Shown here: positions 26,259 through 35,653 of the stretch, in pieces
Layout: each line of letters opens with the position of its first letter
Numbering within the stretch: position 1 is the first letter of the stretch
From: Parasedimentitalea denitrificans
GTDB lineage: Bacteria > Pseudomonadota > Alphaproteobacteria > Rhodobacterales > Rhodobacteraceae
Assembly: GCF_011813015.1 (NCBI RefSeq)
Contig: NZ_QHLQ01000015.1
Span: 35,939 to 99,938 of the forward strand
DNA: 64,000 nt
Reading direction: 5' to 3'
The notes under the pieces: model-generated
Told to the model about the DNA's origin: nothing
Seen by the model: the letters and a program-made list of their open reading frames with translations, nothing else
Database searches by the model: none
Program-made: the position numbers and the translations under genes

Positions 26259-27653
26259 ATGTCCGAGACCCGCACCGAAACAGACAGCTTTGGCCCACTA
26301 GAGGTCCCCGCAGACAAGTACTGGGGCGCCCAGACCCAGCGTTCGATCATGAACTTCCCCATCGGTTGGGAGAAGCAGCCCGTCGCCATCGTGCGCGCGC
26401 TGGGTGTGATCAAACAAGCCTGCGCCATGGCCAACAAAGAATCCGGAAAGATGGAGGCCGAGATCGCAGATGCGGTTATCCAGGCAGCTGGCGAAGTCTT
26501 TGAGGGCAAGTTCGACGACAACTTCCCACTTGTTGTTTGGCAGACCGGTTCCGGGACCCAGTCGAATATGAACTCGAACGAAGTGATCGCAAACCGAGCG
26601 ATTGAAATCTTGGGGGGTGTTATTGGCTCCAAAGAGCCGGTGCATCCGAACGATCACTGCAACATGGGTCAGTCGTCAAACGACACCTTCCCAACTGCTA
26701 TGCACATCGCAGCTGCGATGACAGTGCGCGACGTGCTGATGCCCGGCCTGAACAAGCTGCTGGCCGGACTGGAAGCGAAGTCCGACGAGTTCAAAGACAT
26801 CATCAAAATTGGCCGCACCCATACACAGGATGCAACGCCACTGACACTGGGTCAGGAATTTGGCGGCTATGCTCACCAGGTCCGCATGGGCATTCAGCGC
26901 ATCGAAGCCGCCTTGCCCGGTATTTATGAGCTAGCGCAAGGCGGTACAGCCGTCGGCACCGGCCTGAACACTCAGCACGGTTGGAGCGAGAAAGTCGCCG
27001 CCAACATGGGTGAAATCACCGGCCTGCCTTTTGTCACTGCACCGAACAAGTTCGAAGCTCTGGCCGCACATGACGCTATGGTCTTTATGTCCGGCGCTTT
27101 GGCTACCGTTGCCGGTTCGATGTACAAAATCGCCAACGACATCCGTTTCTTGGGCTCTGGCCCACGTTCGGGTCTGGGAGAGCTGATCCTGCCTGAGAAT
27201 GAGCCGGGTTCGTCGATCATGCCCGGTAAAGTGAACCCAACTCAGGCCGAAGCTATGACCCAAGTTGCTGCCCACGTCATGGGTAACAACGCTGCGATGA
27301 CTTTTGCTGGCTCGCAAGGCCACTTTGAGCTGAACGTTTATAACCCGATGATGTCCTACAACCTGCTGCAATCCATGCAATTGTTGGGTGACGTCGCCGA
27401 CAGCTTCACCGAGCGTATGCTGAACGGCATCAAGGCCAATGAGCCACGCATCGACAAGCTGATGAAAGAAAGCCTGATGCTGGTTACAGCTCTGGCCCCA
27501 ACCATCGGCTATGACAACGCCACCAAGGTGGCCAAGACTGCGCACAAAAATGGCACCACGCTCAAGGAAGAGGCTATTGCCCTCGGCTTTGTTGACGAAG
27601 CGACCTTTGACGCTGTTGTCCGCCCCGAGCAGATGGTCGGACCCAAAGACTGA
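26259..27653 (+). CDS. fumC: Class II fumarate hydratase
   Basis: 464 residues. It interconverts fumarate and malate in the TCA cycle without an iron-sulfur cluster. Seen: [48 protein letters not shown], and the fumarase/aspartase signature [15 protein letters not shown]. Full family length. Its TGA overlaps the start of a small DUF4169 gene, which in turn overlaps an RHH gene. Confidence 0.97.
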   Translation: MSETRTETDSFGPLEVPADKYWGAQTQRSIMNFPIGWEKQPVAIVRALGVIKQACAMANKESGKMEAEIADAVIQAAGEVFEGKFDDNFPLVVWQTGSGTQSNMNSNEVIANRAIEILGGVIGSKEPVHPNDHCNMGQSSNDTFPTAMHIAAAMTVRDVLMPGLNKLLAGLEAKSDEFKDIIKIGRTHTQDATPLTLGQEFGGYAHQVRMGIQRIEAALPGIYELAQGGTAVGTGLNTQHGWSEKVAANMGEITGLPFVTAPNKFEALAAHDAMVFMSGALATVAGSMYKIANDIRFLGSGPRSGLGELILPENEPGSSIMPGKVNPTQAEAMTQVAAHVMGNNAAMTFAGSQGHFELNVYNPMMSYNLLQSMQLLGDVADSFTERMLNGIKANEPRIDKLMKESLMLVTALAPTIGYDNATKVAKTAHKNGTTLKEEAIALGFVDEATFDAVVRPEQMVGPKD

Positions 27654-27829
27654 TGGCTGAACCGGTCAACCTGAACCGGTTCAAGAAACAAAAAGCGCGG
27701 GCCGAGAAAAAGGCCCGCGCTGACCAAAACGCCATCAAACATGGGCGCAGCAAGGCTGAAAAGCAACTGGATCGCTCCACACTTGATAAAGCTAAGCGTG
27801 ATCTTGATGGACACCAAAGCGACACATGA
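27653..27829 (+). CDS. DUF4169 family small protein
   Basis: 58 residues, very basic and highly charged, beginning [20 protein letters not shown], the pattern of DUF4169. The ATG overlaps the fumC stop as TGATG, and its TGA overlaps the next start as ATGA. Function unknown; the arrangement with fumC and an RHH protein recurs in Rhodobacterales as far as I recall. Confidence 0.85.
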   Translation: MAEPVNLNRFKKQKARAEKKARADQNAIKHGRSKAEKQLDRSTLDKAKRDLDGHQSDT

Positions 27830-28044
27830 ACAACCGCCCTCGCAAACATTCGCTAACCCTGCGCGGACATCGTACTTCGGTGTCGCTAGAGGATGAGTTC
27901 TGGTCAACATTTCGAAAAATCGCCGCAGAGGATGGACGCCCAATCAATGATCTGGCAGCCGAGATCGACGAGTCCCGTGGCACAGATTGCGGCCTTGCGT
28001 CGGCAATTCGATTGTTTGTGCTCAGACGTTTAACGGCGAGCTAG
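27826..28044 (+). CDS. Ribbon-helix-helix domain protein
   Basis: 72 residues of the RHH_4 type: KHSLTLRGHRTSVSLEDEFWSTFRKIAAEDG gives the beta strand and first helix, followed by GLASAIRLFVLRRL. A small DNA-binding protein, possibly a regulator. Four-base overlap with the DUF4169 gene indicates translational coupling within the fumC transcript. Confidence 0.85.
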   Translation: MNNRPRKHSLTLRGHRTSVSLEDEFWSTFRKIAAEDGRPINDLAAEIDESRGTDCGLASAIRLFVLRRLTAS

Positions 28045-28045
28045 C

Positions 28046-29401
28046 CTAGGACGATCTACGGCTCAGTTTTAGCCAAATTCCATCTTTGGATCTGACCGTT
28101 AAGTGAGCCACAGGCACCGGCTCATGCCCCGCGACAAGCTCTACCTTGAAATTGCGAAGCAACATCGACAGGATCAGCGGTCCTTCGACCATCGCGAACC
28201 CGGCCCCGGTACAGACCCGAGCGCCGGCCGAAAACGGAATGAACGCATCCCGTTGACAGGCCTTACCATTTTCAGTTCCCCAGCGTTCAGGATCAAATCC
28301 ATCCGGGTTGTCCCATAGCCTGTCATGACGATGCAGATGCCATGGGCTGACCACAAGTTGTGAGCCCTTTGGCACCTCCCTATCTCGAAAATGTTCCGGG
28401 CAGGTTGCCTGCCGGACCATCATAGGAACAGGTGGATACAGCCGCAGGGCCTCGCGAAATACATCCCGGCATATACGCAACTTGGACATCACTGCAAAAG
28501 ATTGATCCTCAAGTGCCTCTGCCTCGTCAGCAACCTTGTCCTGCCATTCCGGATAAAGCGCCAACAAATACAACGTCCAGGCCAACGCCGACGCGCTGGT
28601 CTCATGGCCGGCCAGAAAGAAGATCGCCACCTGATCAACCATTTCTTCCGTAGTGAAGCGCTCGCTCGTAACAGGGTCGGACGTAGTCATAATTTTAGTC
28701 GCCAGATCGTCGGGCGCATCGTCGGTTTCAATCATCTGCATGCGTTCGGCGGTCAACCGTGTGATTAGTCGTCGAATTTCTGCCGCATCCCGTTTGGTCG
28801 ACTTTTTGAAAAACCGCGGCATCCAACGTGGGACAGGAATGAAAGCGGCCAAATTCAGGATTGGCTGGCTTCGCTGATAATCCCTGAAACGAGTAAAGAC
28901 CTGAGACGCGATTTCGTGCTCGATCGGGATTGAAAACAAGGTTCGGAAGATGACATCTGCAGCGGCATGGCTGGTGTGGGCCTCAATCTCGATAGGCTTA
29001 TCCAGCTGCCCCTGCAAACGCAGCACCGACGCCTCAGCCGCGTCCCACATTGCTGGAAAGGCATCCTTTAACCGTCCCCCCTCAAACGCGGGGTCAATGA
29101 TCCGGCGCTGGCGCTTCCAGGTGTCACCATTGGTCAGAAAAACTGAGTTCCCCAACAATGGTCGCAACCCTTCAGCGATGCGATTGGATTTCGGGAAATC
29201 ATCAGGCCGGTTCTTCAGAACCTCTTTGACCAGATCAGGCTGATTGATCATGAAAGAGCGGAAAAATGGAGTACGAAATTCAGCCATCCAGGCGTGGTAC
29301 AAGCGTGCAGGCTGTGCAGACAGGATGTCTTGGCGAAACAGGCGAAGATAGCGCCAAAGCGAGACTTTTCCCCGTCGGGATGGTGGTTTAGGTGGGATCA
29401 T
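28046..29401 (-). CDS. Cytochrome P450
   Basis: 451 residues, soluble bacterial P450 with CYP102/CYP4-like features. The I-helix oxygen motif is AGHETS at 264-269, the ExxR is EALR at 317-320 followed by LYPPVPMMVR, and the haem loop is FIPFSAGARVCTGAG with Cys397. Substrate unknown. Its start overlaps the stop of an alpha/beta hydrolase gene by four bases (ATGA), so the two are coupled. No ferredoxin or reductase lies nearby. Confidence 0.93.
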   Translation of the reverse strand: MIPPKPPSRRGKVSLWRYLRLFRQDILSAQPARLYHAWMAEFRTPFFRSFMINQPDLVKEVLKNRPDDFPKSNRIAEGLRPLLGNSVFLTNGDTWKRQRRIIDPAFEGGRLKDAFPAMWDAAEASVLRLQGQLDKPIEIEAHTSHAAADVIFRTLFSIPIEHEIASQVFTRFRDYQRSQPILNLAAFIPVPRWMPRFFKKSTKRDAAEIRRLITRLTAERMQMIETDDAPDDLATKIMTTSDPVTSERFTTEEMVDQVAIFFLAGHETSASALAWTLYLLALYPEWQDKVADEAEALEDQSFAVMSKLRICRDVFREALRLYPPVPMMVRQATCPEHFRDREVPKGSQLVVSPWHLHRHDRLWDNPDGFDPERWGTENGKACQRDAFIPFSAGARVCTGAGFAMVEGPLILSMLLRNFKVELVAGHEPVPVAHLTVRSKDGIWLKLSRRSS

Positions 29402-30657
29402 GTCGCGGATACCGCTGTATATTTGGAGACTGCTTGATCAATCCGCGACTGTGACGGTTTGCGATCACGATATCTCTCCTGCAGTGTTACCGGGCCAGCA
29501 GTGATTTGAAAATAGTCATAGTCTCCAGGCTGATCAAAGGCGCAAAGATACTGGAAATGCAGGCGAAAAAAGCGCCAGCGTAGCTCGGCCCAGCGTTGCG
29601 GACTTAACGTCTGAGTGAATGCAGCTGAGAACACCAAAGGCCAGAGTTTTCCGTCAGCTCCTACCCCGCTGACACTAACCGGATCGCATAGCGCAAAGGC
29701 GCAACCGTCACCGGGCGCGGTAACATCAACCCATGCCAATTCATCCCGCTGCGACAGGAATTTCAAATCGCCGCGCAACCGGTACGCCTTTGGCAGAAAG
29801 GAAACCATCGGGACCACCTGCCCTAAGCTCAGAAAACCGAGCGTCGGGTGGTCATCCGGCAGCCCCGTCCGGATCATGTCTGACAATACCGACACAGCGA
29901 TATGAGCCCCAGAGGAATGGCCAACAACCAGCACCTCATCCAGTTGATCGTCATTCAGTGCAGTCCGAATTAATACCGTGAACTCAGCTATACGCCCTTC
30001 CAAATCCGGCGAATAGGCCCCCTTGGAAGAGGCTGAATAGGCGTAATCATGCATGAGGTAGTAGGCAAAAAACTTGCCATCCAGTTTCTTGAACCAGCGC
30101 AAAACCCCGACACCAAGCAACAGGCCAAGCAATAAGCTTATCGATTGAACAAAAAAGCCAGAGACTGAGAAAAGACCTGCCACGCCGATACACGCCCACG
30201 CAGTTCCCCAGACTAACAAACCCGCTAACAACGCCTGTGCAAGCAACATCCCAATGGGATATAATGCTGCAATAACAGGACCTTTACGGAGCGTCATCAA
30301 CCGACCCAACGCTCCGGTTGAGATATAGATCCAAGCTGTTTGAATCAGTTGCAGGTAGGTCGCCAGTATCGAGTTTTCCATGCTATCGCGAACGATATCG
30401 GACCAGACAAGCACATCGACGTCAGTCGTTGTTTTAGCATCCTCGATAGTGGAATGCACCCGCCATCCATAGGAACCCGTTTTCACAGTCTTGGCAGCAA
30501 GCTCAATTTCATAGCCAGAAATCTCAGCCTGCGCAGCGCTTTCCTTGCGGTAGAGTTCACGATACCGACGTGGCGGTATTGGGTCGTATCCAGGGATATA
30601 AAAAACCCGACGCCGGTGCACTCTAGTGCCTTGCGACTTGTTTTCAATGTTCCCCAA
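29398..30657 (-). CDS. Membrane-associated alpha/beta hydrolase, coupled to P450
   Basis: 419 residues. It begins FYIPGYDPIPPRRYRELY (strand and oxyanion-type region). The middle (about 120-200) holds two or three membrane segments (GPVIAALYPIGMLLAQALLAG, SISLLLGLLLGVG). The nucleophile elbow VVGHSSGAHIAVS follows near 245, and possible acid and histidine residues lie in the C-terminal third. Probably a lipase or esterase at the inner membrane. It is the first gene of a two-gene unit with the P450, suggesting one pathway; the substrate cannot be told. Confidence 0.75.
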   Translation of the reverse strand: MGNIENKSQGTRVHRRRVFYIPGYDPIPPRRYRELYRKESAAQAEISGYEIELAAKTVKTGSYGWRVHSTIEDAKTTTDVDVLVWSDIVRDSMENSILATYLQLIQTAWIYISTGALGRLMTLRKGPVIAALYPIGMLLAQALLAGLLVWGTAWACIGVAGLFSVSGFFVQSISLLLGLLLGVGVLRWFKKLDGKFFAYYLMHDYAYSASSKGAYSPDLEGRIAEFTVLIRTALNDDQLDEVLVVGHSSGAHIAVSVLSDMIRTGLPDDHPTLGFLSLGQVVPMVSFLPKAYRLRGDLKFLSQRDELAWVDVTAPGDGCAFALCDPVSVSGVGADGKLWPLVFSAAFTQTLSPQRWAELRWRFFRLHFQYLCAFDQPGDYDYFQITAGPVTLQERYRDRKPSQSRIDQAVSKYTAVSAT

Positions 30658-30725
30658 AACCTTGCCCTTTTATTTACTGGGCCTACCGTAGCGTTTCATT
30701 CTGGCAAGAGTAAGACCCTGCATCT

Positions 30726-30750
30726 AAAGAAAAAGGGGCCCGAAGGCCCC
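30726..30750 (-). terminator. Terminator after ccdA
   Basis: On the minus strand GGGGCC-TTCG-GGCCCC followed by TTTTT, just past the ccdA stop. Confidence 0.85.
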
Positions 30751-30756
30751 TATTCC

Positions 30757-31509
30757 CTAGCCTAGGCTAGCTAGTGCCGGAAAGGTCTCAAGAAGCCACC
30801 AAGAGAAGGTGGAGAACAACCCGGTAACCAGCATCACACCAACGAACAGCAGCAAGCCACCCATGAGCTTTTCTATCAGCCCCATATGACGTTTCATTTT
30901 TCCCATCAGAACCATAGACCGGCTGAGGAATATGGCGGCTAGAAGGAAGGGAACACCAAGCCCAAGCGCGTAGATTCCGAGCAGGATTGTTCCTCTGGCG
31001 ACGGAAGCTTCGGAAGCTGCAAGTGAAAGAATAGCCCCCAATTGCGGGCCAATGCAGGGGGTCCAGCCAAAGGCAAAAGCAAGACCCAGAACATAGGCCC
31101 CAACTGCGGATCCACCGGACTGACCTGCCTCCATTCTCATCTCGCGGTCCAAGATCGGAATGCGGAAAACCGACAGAAAATGCAGGCCAAAGATGATCAC
31201 CACCACGCCTGAGACTTGCGCGAAAAGCTCTTGATTTTGCAGGACAAATGCCCCGAAAACTGAAGCCGTAAAGCCCAGCAGCAAGAACACGGTGGATAGA
31301 CCCATGATAAAGAACAGGGCAGCCAGAATCGCCTTGCGACGGGCGGCGCCGGGGTTCTGCATATCTCCTATTGAAACGCCGCTCATATAGGCCAGATAGG
31401 GGGGCACAATGGGCAGCACACAGGGGGAAAGGAAGCTGATCAAGCCGGCAACCAGCGCGACGAGCATGGCAGGGAGTAGGCCTGCATCGATGATTTCTAT
31501 ACCAAACAT
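30757..31509 (-). CDS. ccdA: CcdA-type thiol:disulfide membrane protein
   Basis: 250 residues with six membrane segments. CcdA carries reducing power across the inner membrane for cytochrome c maturation. The conserved cysteines are in LISFLSPCVLPIVPPYLAYMSG near residue 30 and AFGWTPCIGPQLGA near 155. Single gene with its own terminator, divergent from a TusA-like gene. Confidence 0.93.
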   Translation of the reverse strand: MFGIEIIDAGLLPAMLVALVAGLISFLSPCVLPIVPPYLAYMSGVSIGDMQNPGAARRKAILAALFFIMGLSTVFLLLGFTASVFGAFVLQNQELFAQVSGVVVIIFGLHFLSVFRIPILDREMRMEAGQSGGSAVGAYVLGLAFAFGWTPCIGPQLGAILSLAASEASVARGTILLGIYALGLGVPFLLAAIFLSRSMVLMGKMKRHMGLIEKLMGGLLLFVGVMLVTGLFSTFSWWLLETFPALASLG

Positions 31510-31602
31510 ATCTCTGCCTTAACGCACCTGTTTTCAAAGGTCACGAGGACATCCGGTCACAACCCTGTGGACAGGATGAAATTTCCGTCATATCTGACAG
31601 TT

Positions 31603-31836
31603 ATGAATGAAATTAGCGAAACAGTGGATGCCATTGGCCTGTTGTGCCCCCTGCCCGTTCTAAAGGCCCGTAAGCGGCTGAAGCCACTGCCATCAGGCGC
31701 GGTTCTTCAGTTATTGGCTGACGACCCTGCAGCGGTGATTGACGTACCACATTTCTGTAATGAGGCCGGCCACACGTTGGTCGAGATTACCGAAGCTGAC
31801 GGCCATCAGGTCTATTTGGTCCGCAAGGGCGGCTGA
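31603..31836 (+). CDS. TusA-family sulfur carrier
   Basis: 77 residues. The core AIGLLCPLPVLKARKRL contains the sulfur-carrying cysteine of TusA proteins, which accept persulfide sulfur for tRNA thiolation or other uses. The start is uncertain: the ATG at 31603 fits homologues, while an in-frame start at 31567 would add twelve residues. Divergent from ccdA. Confidence 0.85.
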   Translation: MNEISETVDAIGLLCPLPVLKARKRLKPLPSGAVLQLLADDPAAVIDVPHFCNEAGHTLVEITEADGHQVYLVRKGG

Positions 31837-32014
31837 GCCCACCACAGGGGCCCTACAACGTCTGACATCCCCCAAAAGTGCCGGTGATAACTGTGCACCA
31901 CCTGTGCACCGGGTTCGCGCCGATTTGTTGGAAATGGGATAAAAACGTTTCGCGCGCGAAACAACCTAACGATCTATTAAAAATGATCCGCGGATCCGGC
32001 AGGCCAGTTTAAAG

Positions 32015-32043
32015 CAAAAACGCCGGGGTTTTCCCCGGCGTTT
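32015..32043 (-). terminator. Terminator after rne
   Basis: Ten-base inverted repeat AACGCCGGGG / CCCCGGCGTT with a 4-base loop; on the minus strand it runs into five T. Confidence 0.85.
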
Positions 32044-32053
32044 AAAACTTGTT

Positions 32054-35000
32054 CTAGTTACCCAGCGACCACCAGCCGCGCCGCTTGGGCTTTGGCGGCT
32101 GTTCAGGCTCTGGCGCAACCTCTTCGGCTGCTACCAGTTCTGGCTCGGCCTCTGACTTTTCGGCTTCGGGTTCAGCGGCAGTCTCTGGTTCAGCTGCTTC
32201 AGGCGCTGCGGCTTCGGCGACTTCCGGTACCGGTTCCGCCTCTGCATCCGCAGTTGGGGCAACCTCTTCTACTTGCACAGCCACTTCAACAGTTTCAGGA
32301 GCGGATTTAGCCACGACCTCAGGCTGTTCAGCGACTGGTGCTTCGGCGGTTTCCTCTGCAGCAGTTTCAGGAGCAACCTCAGTTACTGGCTCCGCGTCTG
32401 TGGGTGCTGCTGCGTCGGCGGCGGCAGGCTGTTCCGCTTCTGCTGTGTCGATCACAACAACGGTATCAGTCTGTGTTTCTGCAGTGTCGATTATGACAAC
32501 AGCATCAGCCTGCGTTTCGGCAGTGTCGATGATAACAACGGAATCTGTTGGTGCTTCAGTCGAGGCCACATCATCCGATGTATCAGTTTTAGGCTTACTG
32601 TTACGTGAGCGTGAACGAGTGCGTGTCCGCTTTGGCTTTTTCACTTCCTCGGCAGGTTGCTCATCTTCAGCCGCAGGTTCGCCTTCAGCTTCCCCCTCGG
32701 TTGTAGTGGCGGCATCCGCAGTACCCTCGGCACCTTCTTCAGAAGTAGCTTCAGCCCCATTTTCACCATTCTCGGACTTGTTTGACCGGCGACGACGACG
32801 ACGACGCTTGCGCTTGGGCTTTGCCTCACCCTCTTCAGGTGTTGTCGCCTCGGCAGCACTCGAATCTGCGTCCTCGTCACTGGCTTCAGCCTCATCAGCA
32901 TCCACCTGATCCATCAACGAGGTGTCAACAGACACCACCGGACCAGCTGAAACCGATACGACACGGGTGGCCGTCTTGAACTTCTCCATTGTGAAGTCAG
33001 GGCTGACCAGATGCGGGTCACCTTCGATGCGAACCGACAGACCGTAACGGGCTTCGATCTGAGCGATGTGCTCGCGTTTTTGGTTCATCAGGAAGTTGGC
33101 GATGCTGACTGGGCAACGAATCAAAACTTCACGTGATCGGTTGCGTGTGCCTTCTTCCTCGATCTGGCGCAGAATGGTCAGCGCCATGTTATCGTCAGAA
33201 CGGATCAGACCAGTGCCGTGGCAGGATGGGCAAGGTTGAGTTGTCGCCTCGAGCATGCCCGGACGCAGACGCTGTCGGCTCATTTCCATCAGGCCAAAGC
33301 CCGAGATGCGACCAATCTGGATGCGGGCGCGGTCGGTCTTCAACTTGTCTTTGATGCGCTTTTCAACAGCGTTGTTGTTCTTACGCTCGTCCATGTCGAT
33401 GAAGTCGATAACGATCAGACCAGCAAGGTCACGCAGGCGCAACTGACGGGCAACCTCTTCGGCGGCTTCCAGGTTGGTTTTGGTCGCGGTGTCTTCGATC
33501 GAGCCTTCTTTGGTGGCCCGACCCGAGTTCACGTCGATGGCAACCAGGGCCTCGGTGACGTCGATCACGATATAGCCGCCAGACTTCAGCTGGACGGTAG
33601 GGTTGAACATGCCACCCAGATAGCTTTCGACCTGATAGCGGGCGAACAGCGGCAGGGTTTCATTGTACCGTTTCACGTTTTTGGCGTGCGACGGCATGAT
33701 CATTTTCATGAAGTCTTTGGCGATGCGGTAGCCGCGTTCACCTTCGACAAACACCTCGTCTATCTCGCGATTATAAAGATCGCGGATCGAACGTTTGATC
33801 AGGTCGCCTTCTTCATAGATACGGGCTGGCGCAATCGATTTCAGCGTCAGTTCGCGGATCTGCTCCCAAAGGCGTTGCAGGTATTCATAATCGCGTTTGA
33901 TTTCGGCCTTGGTGCGTTTGGCACCAGCGGTGCGCACAATAAGGCCCGCGCCAGTTGGCACGTCGATTTCGTTGGCGATTTCTTTTAGTTTCTTACGGTC
34001 AGCAGCGTTAGTGATTTTACGAGAAATCCCACCACCGCGCGCGGTGTTAGGCATCAGTACACAGTAACGGCCAGCCAGCGAAAGGTATGTGGTCAGAGCA
34101 GCACCTTTGTTGCCGCGCTCTTCTTTGACGACCTGAACCAGCAGAACCTGGCGAACCTTGATGACTTCCTGGATCTTGTAACGCTTTGGACGTGGTTTAC
34201 GACGTGGGCGAATGTCTTCGCTGTCGTCTTCGTCTGCTACAGATTCGATAGAGCTGTCTTTTGAAGTCGCGTCTGCGCGCTTTTCTTCTTCATCGGCTTC
34301 GTCGTCGCCTGCTTCTTTGGCTTCGGTGGGTTCAGCGTCAGCTTCCACTGCAACATCGGCAGTCGCAGCTTCATCAGCGACAGCCTCTGCAACAGGTTCC
34401 TTTGCCGCCTCATCCTGAGGCTGCTCTTCAGTCGCTACTTCTTCAGCAGCGGCTTCAACTGCTTCAGCCTCGGGCTGCTCAGTCTCTGCTGTCTCAGCAG
34501 GAGCTTCGACCTCTGGCGCCTGTTCATCAGTTGGCTCTTCAACTGGTGTTTCAGCGACAGTCTCCATCGGAGAGCTGCCTTCAGCCGTGCCAAGTACATC
34601 CGCAGTTGTGGAGTCGGTCTCATCGCTGAGATCGATAGTTTCCATACCGGAGATTTCAGGGCTGGTGATCTCGACTTCTTTGGTCTCGACAGCATCCTTG
34701 GACTTTACGCCCTCAGCCTTGCTTCGGCTACGTGAACGGGAGCGACGCGGCTTGGACGGTTTATTGTCTTCCTCGTCATCCTTGGCACGCATTGCTTCGG
34801 CATAGAGGCGTTCTTCCTCCATCAGCGCTTCGCGGTCGGCGACCGGGATCTGATAGTAATCGGGATGAATCTCCGAAAACGCCAAAAAGCCATGGCGATT
34901 GCCGCCATATTCAACAAAAGCGGCCTGCAGTGAAGGTTCGACGCGTGTTACTTTTGCTAGATAGATATTACCAGCGAGCTGGCGTTTGTTCTCGGATTCA

Positions 35001-35089
35001 AAGTCGAACTCCTCAACCTTGTTTCCGTCGACCACCACAACCCGAGTTTCCTCGGCGTGGGTGGCATCAATAAGCATCTTCTTTGCCAT
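32054..35089 (-). CDS. rne: Ribonuclease E/G
   Basis: 1011 residues, the endonuclease that starts mRNA decay and processes rRNA and tRNA. N-terminal S1 part (KMLIDATHAEETRVVVVDGNKVEEFDFE) is interrupted by an acidic, low-complexity insert of about 200 residues (near 100-300), as in other alphaproteobacterial RNase E. The catalytic DNase-I-like part has AIDVNSGRATKEGSIEDTATKTN and GLIVIDFIDMDERKN, and the zinc link is CPSCHGTG. The C-terminal tail is Glu/Ala/Pro-rich with basic patches (KPKRKRRRRRRRSNK, RTRTRSRSRNSKPK) for RNA and degradosome contacts. It contains three imperfect copies of a 13-residue unit (IDTAETQADAVVI). Confidence 0.95.
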   Translation of the reverse strand: MAKKMLIDATHAEETRVVVVDGNKVEEFDFESENKRQLAGNIYLAKVTRVEPSLQAAFVEYGGNRHGFLAFSEIHPDYYQIPVADREALMEEERLYAEAMRAKDDEEDNKPSKPRRSRSRSRSKAEGVKSKDAVETKEVEITSPEISGMETIDLSDETDSTTADVLGTAEGSSPMETVAETPVEEPTDEQAPEVEAPAETAETEQPEAEAVEAAAEEVATEEQPQDEAAKEPVAEAVADEAATADVAVEADAEPTEAKEAGDDEADEEEKRADATSKDSSIESVADEDDSEDIRPRRKPRPKRYKIQEVIKVRQVLLVQVVKEERGNKGAALTTYLSLAGRYCVLMPNTARGGGISRKITNAADRKKLKEIANEIDVPTGAGLIVRTAGAKRTKAEIKRDYEYLQRLWEQIRELTLKSIAPARIYEEGDLIKRSIRDLYNREIDEVFVEGERGYRIAKDFMKMIMPSHAKNVKRYNETLPLFARYQVESYLGGMFNPTVQLKSGGYIVIDVTEALVAIDVNSGRATKEGSIEDTATKTNLEAAEEVARQLRLRDLAGLIVIDFIDMDERKNNNAVEKRIKDKLKTDRARIQIGRISGFGLMEMSRQRLRPGMLEATTQPCPSCHGTGLIRSDDNMALTILRQIEEEGTRNRSREVLIRCPVSIANFLMNQKREHIAQIEARYGLSVRIEGDPHLVSPDFTMEKFKTATRVVSVSAGPVVSVDTSLMDQVDADEAEASDEDADSSAAEATTPEEGEAKPKRKRRRRRRRSNKSENGENGAEATSEEGAEGTADAATTTEGEAEGEPAAEDEQPAEEVKKPKRTRTRSRSRNSKPKTDTSDDVASTEAPTDSVVIIDTAETQADAVVIIDTAETQTDTVVVIDTAEAEQPAAADAAAPTDAEPVTEVAPETAAEETAEAPVAEQPEVVAKSAPETVEVAVQVEEVAPTADAEAEPVPEVAEAAAPEAAEPETAAEPEAEKSEAEPELVAAEEVAPEPEQPPKPKRRGWWSLGN

Positions 35090-35653
35090 GTTTCCTTAGT
35101 GCACCATGCCTGTGCGCGCTGGCTCCGGCCGTTACCGGGGGGGGCTGCGCGTTTTGGGTGGTGTCTTGTCAGGGCGATATCTGACGGCGCGCGACGGGAC
35201 ATGGTCGCGGAAAATCTTTCCGTCGGTCCTGTCTCTGTGCTCTGTGCCTGCGCGCGCGTCATCGCGGTTCTTCTCCGACAGGTGGGGGGTATCCCGAACC
35301 CTGCCCATTTTTTCCTGCCCCGAAAACTCTCCGGCTCAGGCGCTAAACTACCCCGGATCCCGGGGCCAATCGGTCTGTTTTCACCTTCTCGGATCGTGCC
35401 GGACAAAGACGAAAAACAGCGAAACTCATTTGTAGTGACAACATCCTATTGGTGGTGGTCACTTCCTGACAGCATACTGCCTGTGGATAGGTAATGACAA
35501 TGGGCTTCTTTGACTCGCCCATGGAATTCACCTTCATTAGACGACCAATTCCGCCAAAAGGTTAAAAACAAGCGAATTTCATCGCTTGCCAGCCTGTTTT
35601 TTCATCACTTTTAACTGTCTGCGGCCCTAGAAGGGCCTGTGGAGTAATTTCCG
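35090..35653. other. Long leader and intergenic region upstream of rne
   Basis: About 560 bp between dctD and rne with no convincing gene. It should hold the rne promoter and a long 5' leader, in keeping with the autoregulated leader of rne in other proteobacteria. G-rich stretches occur near 35137-35148. No conserved RNA motif was recognised. Confidence 0.5.

Noticed and set aside
32085..32909. Long plus-strand frame opposite rne, rich in Ser and Ala
   Set aside because: It is the complement of the Glu/Ala-rich low-complexity tail of RNase E and has no independent support.
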